Below, piece by piece: positions 57,462 through 64,000 of a stretch of DNA of 64,000 bases. Under the pieces are notes generated by a model that saw only the letters and a list, made by a program, of their open reading frames with translations, did not search any database and was not told where the DNA came from. Location of the stretch: assembly GCF_008831285.2 (NCBI RefSeq), contig NC_045146.1, positions 7,514,972 to 7,578,971 on the forward strand, written 5' to 3'. Source of the stretch: Nymphaea colorata (lineage: Eukaryota; Streptophyta; Magnoliopsida; Nymphaeales; Nymphaeaceae). Positions within the stretch are counted from its first letter, which is position 1, and the number at the start of each line of letters is the position of its first letter. Made by a program: the position numbers and the translations under genes.

Positions 57462-60400
57462 ATGGCAGCCTCTTCTTCCTCGTCGATGGTCAGTCAAACT
57501 GAAATTGGAACTGTGAGACCCGAGAACGTTCCTGTGCAGGTTATTACTCTTCGCCTCACAAAGGAGAACTATTTCTCGTGGTCGCCGGCTATGACTATGG
57601 GGATTGCTGGCCGTGGTCGGATGGCCTATATCGACGGGAGCAACCCTGAACCAGCAAGAGCAAGTGATGCGTGGCACACTTGGTTCCTTGAGGACAATCA
57701 AGTAAAAATGTGGATTCTCAACTCTGTCTCCGCTGAGATTTAGCATCTTATCCTTCGAAAGAAGACTGCACGGGACATGTGGGTGGTCCTTGAGCAAATG
57801 TATGGCCAGAAGAAGACGGTCATTCGCACTTATCAAGTAATGAAGACTGTTTATAACCTTCGCCAAGGGAACTCTTCTATTGCAGAATACTGTGGGGCTT
57901 TGAAAGCAAAGTGGGAAGAACTTGACTATCACTCTGATATTCCGTGACACTGTCCCCAAGATCAGGCACTTTACATTGCCCAGAAATGGGAAAACAGAGT
58001 GTTCCTCTTTTTAGCTGGCTTAAATGATGGGTTTGAAGGTGTTCGGAGCCAGATTCTGAATTCTGGAGAGGTGTCCAGTATTGAAGATATATACTCGGTT
58101 GTTGAAACAGAAGAACAGAGAAGGCTGGTAACCAATGAAAGCAAGAGGGATCTTGATCTCTCTCATGAGAGATCAGCCCTTCTGAGCCGTGGACCTGGAG
58201 GCTTGGCTAGACCCCCTCGCCGATGCACACACTGCAAGAAGACGGGTCACACCATCGATTACTGTTGGGATCTCTATCCAGACAAGAAAGGCAATAGAGG
58301 GAGGTCTTCTAGTGGGAAGACACGTGGGCCTACGCCCAAATCCAATGGGGAAAAACTTTCTATTTCGACTGACAGCTTCGTGAACTAAGGGCTTATTTGG
58401 GCAGGATCGATGTCAACAAGATTGAGACCTCAGAGGACACTACAGCTAATCATGCTTAAGCAGCAATAAAGGTAACTCTTCTGTGGGAGAATGGATTGTC
58501 GATAGTAGTGCTACTCATCACATGACAGGTAATCCAAAATTGTTTCATGAGTATAAGTTGTCCTCGGGAAAGGAACGTGTTTCTCTTGCAGATGGTTCCT
58601 CTACCTGTGTGGCAGGCGAAGGCACTCTGTCCTTGTTGGACAAATTTTGTGTGCAGGGCGCTTTACATGTTCCCCAGTTTCCTTTAAATCTCTTGTCAAT
58701 CAGTAGACTTACTAAAGAATTGAATTGTGAGCTTATTTTCTCTGTCGATCGCTATGTTTTGCAGGATTTGGTGACAGGGAAGAGGATTGGGATTGGTTTA
58801 GCTTCTGATGGATTATATCGTCTTCCCATACATGTGGCTACTGCTCTGTTGATAGCGATCCACAAGACAGATAAGAGAAGAGAAGATTGTCTTCAGTCCT
58901 TTATGTACTGGCATGAACGTTTTGGGCATTTACCTTTTGGGATTTTAAAACATTTGTTTCCAGACTTGTGTTCCTCCTTTGATTTGTCTTCCATTTCTTG
59001 TGATGTTTGTCAGTTTGCCAAACATGTGAGGGCTTCGTACCCTCTTTCTACTAGTTGTGTTAATGAAGCTTTTTCCCTGATTCACTCTAATGTATGGGGA
59101 ATACATGTGTCAGCCTGTTAAGGAGTTTCTTAGACAACGGGGAATTGTTCAGTAGTTACACCCCCCTTCAAAATGTGGTAGCTGAAAGGAAAAATCGTCA
59201 ACTTCTTAATGTCACCGGGGCTCTTTTGTTTCAGAGAAATCTCCCTAAACACTATTGGGGTGATGCTGTTGTGTCTATCTTATTAACCGCATGCCCAGTC
59301 GTGTTTTGAATGGTAGGACTCCCCACTCGTTGCTTCTTGGCAGTCGTCCACCATTCCCTCTTCCTCGTGTTTTTGGTTGTGTATGTTTTATCCATGATCA
59401 CAGTCCCAATGTCAAGAAACTTGATCCTAGGTCTATCAAAGGTGTCTTTGTAGGATACTCTCCTACGAAAAAAGGATACAAATGTATTGATCATATTACT
59501 GATCGAGTTTATGTTACGAGGGATGTTACCTTCTTAGAAGGTGCCTCTTACTTTGGTGAGAATCCTCTTCAGCAGTCTGTGAGCAGGGAAGAGTATTCTT
59601 AGAGACAGGAACTTCAGTTTATAAATTTTTTGGACTACAAGAAAGCAGAATTGAGAAGAAGGAAAGGTGTGACACTAGCATTGAGAAGGAAGGCCCTCGG
59701 TTGTTTGGACAGTTTTACTCTAGACAAGGTACTCGGATAGAGATGATGACTTGTGGTGCTAGATCTACTTCCAATCCCAATGCCACTCCTTCCCTGGATG
59801 AACCAAGTCCTACCGTGGAGACTCATGATGAGGTTGAAAAGAAGAATGAAGATCTTCCCATTGCCCTGAGAAATGGTGTCAAGTCATGTACTCAACACCC
59901 CATTGGTAATTTTGTTTCTTATTCCAGACTTGGAAAAGATTACAAGTGTTTTGTTTCTACTCTTTCTTTGGCTGTGATCCCCAGGACTGTTGCTGAAGCT
60001 CATAGTGACTCCAAGTGGGCTGATGCAATGAAAGAAGAAATAGATGCCCTGAGAAGAAATATGACATGGGAAGTGGTGAAGATTCCTGACGCCGCTCACT
60101 TAGTTGGATCCAAATGGGTGTATACCATCAAGTACAAACCAGATGGGAGTGTTGAAAGATATAAAGCTCGACTTGTGGCCAAGGGATTTAGCCAGAAAGA
60201 TGGAATTGATTACTTGGAAAGCTTTACTCCTGTTGCGAAAATGAAGACAGTGAGGGTGGTTATATCCCTAGCTGTGATGAAGGAGTGGAAGATGTATCAA
60301 ATGGATGTTAAGAATGCATTCCTCAATGGTGACCTCGAAGAAGAAGTATATATGCATATGCCTCCAGGATATAAAGAACCAAAAAAATGTTGTAAACTGA

Positions 60401-61541
60401 AAAAGGCCTTATATGGCCTTAAGCAATCGCCCAGAGCGTGGTTCGAACGACTGAGAAGAGTGATGATACGTGATGGATACAAACAAGGAAATGGAGATCA
60501 CACTCTGTTTTTGAAGAAAAAGGAGAGCAGGGTTACTCTCCTGCTGGTCTACGTAGATGACATGATTGTCACAAGAGATGATGAGGAGGAGATTATCAAG
60601 CTAAAAGGGTTACTGGCTACAGAATTAAGATCTTGGCAAGCTAAGGTATTTTCTTGGTATGAAGGTTGCTAGGTCTAGTACTGGTCTTGTACTAAACCAA
60701 ATGAAATACACATTAGATCTGCTGGAAGAAACTGATAAATTGGGATGTAGACCTACTCCTACCCCATTTGACACTGGGCACAAGTTGAGCCTTAGAGATG
60801 GAGAGCCTCTCTGTGAAGAAGACAATGGAAGATATCAACGTCTGGTTGGGAAGTTGATTTATCTTACTCTCACGAGACCTGATATCACCTTTGCGGTGAA
60901 TGTTTTGAGCCAATTCATGCATGCACCAACCGATGCACATCTGAAGGCTATGGACAGAGTGCTATGCTACCTGAAGAAAAATCCTGGAAGGGACTCTTGT
61001 ATGTGAAACAAGAGACTGTGGAAATCGAGGGCTATTCTGATGCGGATTGGACAGGTTGTGGTGATACCAGACGATCTACTACAGGGTACTGTGTCTACTT
61101 AGGAGGAAACCTTGTTGTATGGAGGAGCAAGAGACAGGGTGTTTGCTCTAGATCTAGTGCAGAGGCAGAATATAGGGCAGTTGCTATGGGAGTGTCAGAA
61201 TTACTATGGTTGAAGATATTGCTAACTGACATTGGAATAGAGATTGAAGGACCTATAAAGATGTACTGTGATAACAAGTCTGCAGTCAACTTAGCCAATA
61301 ATCTTGTTCTTCATGACAGAACAAGAACAAAACATGTTGAAATTGATCGTCACTTCATTCGGGAAAGAGTCACTTCATTCGGGAAAGAATTGATGCGAAA
61401 GAGTTGATCTTACCTTACATGAAGTCTGAAGACCAAACTGCTGATGTTCTGACGAAAACTCTTCCTTCAGCTTCATTTGAGAGGAATGTATCCAAGTTGG
61501 GCATGTTTGATATGTATGCCCAACTTGAGGGAGAGTGTTGA
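57462..61541 (+). pseudogene. Element C gag-pol, broken, integrase core deleted
   Basis: ATG at 57462 (MAASSSSSMVSQ). Gag carries TAG at 57741 and TGA at 57945, and a zinc knuckle CTHCKKTGHTIDYC. The frame is lost near 58382, with a TAA at 58457. Protease reads VDSSATHHM, with Ser replacing Gly of DSGA. Integrase keeps WHERFGH and CDVCQFAKH, but HSDVWG has become HSNVWG and the core from VWG to about EYMCQ is missing (about 200 bp at about 59098), removing the second catalytic Asp. RT blocks [22 protein letters not shown] and YVDDMIVT (about 60550) are intact. Frameshifts occur near 60628 and 60985, then a 20 bp tandem duplication at 61349-61388 within RNase H, which still shows YSDADWTG and YCDNKSAVN. 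The coding end would lie inside the LTR. Confidence 0.95.
61522..61535 (+). promoter_or_regulatory. Polypurine tract of element C
   Basis: AACTTGAGGGAGAG lies immediately before the 3' LTR. Confidence 0.88.
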
Positions 61542-61766
61542 TAGATCGTATGTTTCGGGTCCGGATCCATACCTGACCCGCCTTGTAGCCTGTTTTGGTC
61601 ATGTAACACTAATCCTTATGTGTTAATGATAATCAAAAGAGAGAGAGAGTCTGGCTGCTAGTGGGCACCAACTCCTCCTCATTCGTGATTTTTTCTCCCT
61701 CTTGAGGGTTTTCCACGTTACATCGTGATTTTTGTTCCTCTTCCTCTTCTTGTTCGTATTTCTACA
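61536..61766 (+). repeat. 3' LTR of copia element C, 231 bp
   Basis: Starts TGTTGATAGATCG and ends CGTATTTCTACA, followed by ATATG. Confidence 0.96.
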
Positions 61767-61771
61767 ATATG
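61767..61771 (+). repeat. Target-site duplication of element C, right (ATATG)
   Basis: Exact copy of 56841-56845. Confidence 0.93.
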
Positions 61772-61794
61772 CATTTTAAACTGAAATTTAGAAG

Positions 61795-62070
61795 TGTAGA
61801 AATATGCAACGGAAGAAAGGAAAAGAGAAGAAACACACGATATACGTGGAAAACCTCAAGAAGAGGTGAAAAACCACGGAGAAGCTCTAACCTAGGGGCA
61901 AAACCGCAACTCTAGGAGAGAGAAAATTATATTCCACTTAATCAACAACACAACACTAAGTGGGATTATAAGGAGAAACCCGCCTAGGGTACCGAGCCAC
62001 TTTCGGTTCCCGTGCCCATGGGACCGGGTCCATATCCAAACCCGGTTCCCTTACACAAGATATTCTAACA
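61795..62070 (-). repeat. 3' LTR of copia element D, 276 bp
   Basis: On the minus strand it starts TGTTAGAATATC after the polypurine tract (CTTGAGGGGGAG) and ends GCATATTTCTACA. It shares with element A the phrases GGTCCCATGGGCACGGG, CGGTACCCTAGGCGGGTTT, GCCCCTAGGTTAGAGCTTC and GAGGTTTTCCACGTATAT. The palindrome of element A is degraded here. Confidence 0.92.
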
Positions 62071-64000
62071 CTCCCCCTCAAGCAAACATGCCAAGTTTGC
62101 TCACATTTTTTTCAAATTGAGATGTACATAAGGCTTTGGTTAAAACATCTGTAATTTGATCTTCAGACTTCATATAAGGCAGGATCAACTCCTTTGAATC
62201 AATGCGTTCTTGTATGAAGTGGCGATCAATCTCCACGTGTCGGGATTATTTGCAAGGTTAATCGCGCAGTACATCTTCATCTTCTCTTCCATTTCAATTC
62301 CAATCTAGAAGGATCTTCAACCATAGCATTTCTGTAACTCTCATAGCAATCGCCCTGTATTCAGCCTCAACACTGGATCTAGAACAAACTTCCTGCATTT
62401 TACTGCTCCATACAACCAGGTTACCCCTAGAAGATGCAGTACCCTATAGTAGACCTCCTAATATCAGTGCAGCCCAATCTGCGTCAGAGTATCCTTCAAT
62501 ATTAAGTTGGTCTTGCTGAGTATACAGTAATCCTTTCCCCGGGTCATTTTTCAGATACCCCAACACCCAGTGACAATCAGTAGGAGCTGACTTAACACAT
62601 TCACAGCATAGGTGATATAAAGGCGAGTGAGGGTAAGATAGATGAGCTTACCAACCAACCTCTGATACCGACCTTTTCCTTCCTCATCCAGGATGTTACC
62701 ACTTTTGATGTTTATCTTCATACTAGACTCCATTGGAGTTAGAGAGGGCCTACATCCAAGTTTACCTGTCTCCTTTAAGAGATCCAGAGTATACTTCCTT
62801 TGGCAAATAACAAGCCCTGTCTCTGATCGAGCAATCTCAATCTCTATCCCCAGAAATTACCTTAGTTTACCCAAATCTTTCAGATCAGCAGCTAACCTCT
62901 CCTTCATCTTCTTTTTCTCTTCTTCATCGTCACCTGTGACAATCATATTAACGTATACAAGTCACCAAACCATTTCTCTGGGTGTGATCACCATTTTCCT
63001 GTTTGTATCCATTAGTCTTCATCACTATCCTCGGTCTTTCAAACCAAGCTCTAGGAGACTGCTTTAGTCTATACAAGGCTTTCTTGAGATGACAACATTT
63101 TCCGTTTTGGGCATATCCAGGGGGCATGCTCATATATTCAAGAATGCATTCTTGACATCAAGCTGGTCCATGCCCCACTTCTTTTGCACAACAAGTGCTA
63201 AGATGACTCTCACGGTTTTCAGTTTGGCAACAGGGGCAAAAGTTTCAAGATAGTCAATACCATATTTTTGACTTAACCCCTTTGCAACAACAAGGCGAGT
63301 CTTATACATTTCCACAGAAGGTTTGTACTTCACACTAAACACCCACTTGGAAACAACTTCCCACGTATTGTTCTTTGCCAAGGCATTCATCTCTTCTGTC
63401 ATGGCCTGTAGCCATTTAGGATCCGCTCTGGCATCTTCCACACACCTGGGGATCACAGACTTAGACAAGGATGTAATAAAGCATTTGTAATTCTTACTAA
63501 GTTTCGCATAAGAGACAAATCTCTAAATAGGGTGAGAAGTACATGACCTGGTTCCCGCAGGGCTATGGGAAACTCTTCATCTATTGGACTTGGTTCATCC
63601 GGAGAACTCACAGGATTGGGATTGGTTATATCAACATCTTCAACCACATCTGTCTTCTTTCTGATGTACACCTGGCCGAACAGATGATCACGGGCTGTGG
63701 GCTGATCATCCACAGAGTTCCCTTTGCACAGGGCTGTCGCTATCACTTCTGACTGTCTCTGTCACACTATGGCTATCACTTCTGACTGTCTCTGTCACAC
63801 TGTGGTTGACCTTGTACTCTAAAAAGTCTATAAACTGAACCAGCTGGTCTGAGGAATACTCTTCCACACTTTTCCCTATACAGGCCCCTGAAGAAGATTC
63901 ACAGGAAAATATGTCTCATGTTCATGAAAGGTAACATCCCGAGAGACATAAATTTTGGAGGTAGTAGGGTCAAGACACTTATATCGAGAATACCCCAAGA
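62071..64000 (-). pseudogene. Element D pol remnant (integrase end, RT, RNase H)
   Basis: Minus-strand blocks are: the integrase end and linker (64000-63480) with DQPTARDHLFGQVY and NPNPVSS; RT start EDARADPKWLQAMTEEMNAL, WVFSVKYKPS and [15 protein letters not shown]; then MDQLDVKNAFLN and LKKALYRLKQSPRAWFERP. The catalytic box is destroyed: codons read VYVNM at about 62945-62960 in place of YVDDM. RNase H keeps EGYSDADWA but has lost the DNKS codons after YC (about 62263). A 33 bp tandem duplication lies at 63739-63804. Several frameshifts separate the blocks. The protein order and wording closely follow element A. Confidence 0.92.

Larger units (their letters stand above)
56846..61766 (+). 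mobile_element. Ty1-copia element C, complete ends, older, 4921 bp
   Basis: Two LTRs, a canonical primer site, a copia-order gag-pol relic, a polypurine tract and perfect ATATG target duplications define the element. By eye the LTRs show 14 substitutions over 231 aligned bases plus 12 bp and 3 bp indels, about 94% identity, so it is the oldest of the three complete copies. It is the same family as the inverted element E and related to A and D. It is disabled by stops, frameshifts and an integrase core deletion. Confidence 0.97.
61795..64000 (-). mobile_element. Ty1-copia element D (same family as A), continues past the window
   Basis: On the minus strand the segment holds the integrase C-terminal linker, RT, RNase H, polypurine tract and 3' LTR of an element closely related to A but inverted. 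The 5' part lies beyond base 64000. Only 28 bp separate it from element C. The flank after its LTR is AGAAG (61790-61794 on the plus strand); the matching duplication would be outside the window. Coding lesions show it is dead. Confidence 0.94.

Noticed and set aside
57050-57516. 150- and 130-codon plus-strand frames
   Set aside because: GC-rich leader of element C read in frames other than gag; the true gag ATG is at 57462.
1-64000. CRISPR arrays, bacterial operons, tRNA or rRNA genes
   Set aside because: No regularly spaced identical repeats or structured RNA genes were seen; tRNA-like boxes at 7886-7944 fit a SINE better.

Overview
The window is repeat-dominated nuclear DNA of a flowering plant. 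Evidence: Ty1-copia and Ty3-gypsy LTR retrotransposons with plant-type tRNA-Met primer sites, a BED-finger hAT transposon, L1-type LINE debris, long TA, GA and TC microsatellites, and relics of host genes that are plant-specific or typical of plants (an F-box protein, a PPR protein, a katanin p80 WD40 protein). The species cannot be named from this sequence. No complete, clearly functional host gene is visible, and no rRNA, tRNA or CRISPR locus was recognised.

Layout. 1-600: degenerate satellite of about 60 bp units with an embedded TA microsatellite. 4690-5330: LINE reverse-transcriptase relic (minus). 5780-7230: scattered TGTGATGAGGG repeats. 7862-8088: possible SINE, interrupted by a 2855 bp solo LTR (8089-10943) with a perfect 5 bp target duplication. 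14597-18258: hAT transposon with GGTAC-rich ends, carrying a two-exon transposase gene with one frameshift. About 23.5-30.6 kb: decayed minus-strand Ty3-gypsy element resembling the Tat/Ogre lineage (integrase, RNase H, RT, gag, possible primer site), with a truncated inverted second copy of the solo-LTR family (26742-28812) lodged between gag and pol. The flanking 12-23 kb and 30.6-35 kb stretches may hold its long decayed LTRs.

35.2-64 kb is a cluster of Ty1-copia elements. There are two related families plus one unrelated element. E (minus, 5'-truncated) and C (complete, plus) form one family. A (complete, plus) and D (minus, runs off the window) form the other. B (complete, plus) is the unrelated one. 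A, B and C each have two LTRs, PBS, PPT and target duplications. LTR identity counted by eye is about 99.5% for B, 98% for A and 94% for C, giving their relative ages. All carry disabled gag-pol genes. Between them lie minus-strand host-gene fragments: katanin p80 exons (35.3-35.5 kb), an F-box protein N-terminus (45.3-45.75 kb) and one PPR repeat (55.7-55.85 kb).

How the parts relate: the elements appear to have inserted into and shredded gene-bearing DNA. Their coding capacity has been lost by Gln/Trp-to-stop transitions, short tandem duplications and internal deletions. Most of the rest is AT-rich sequence in which I recognise nothing.
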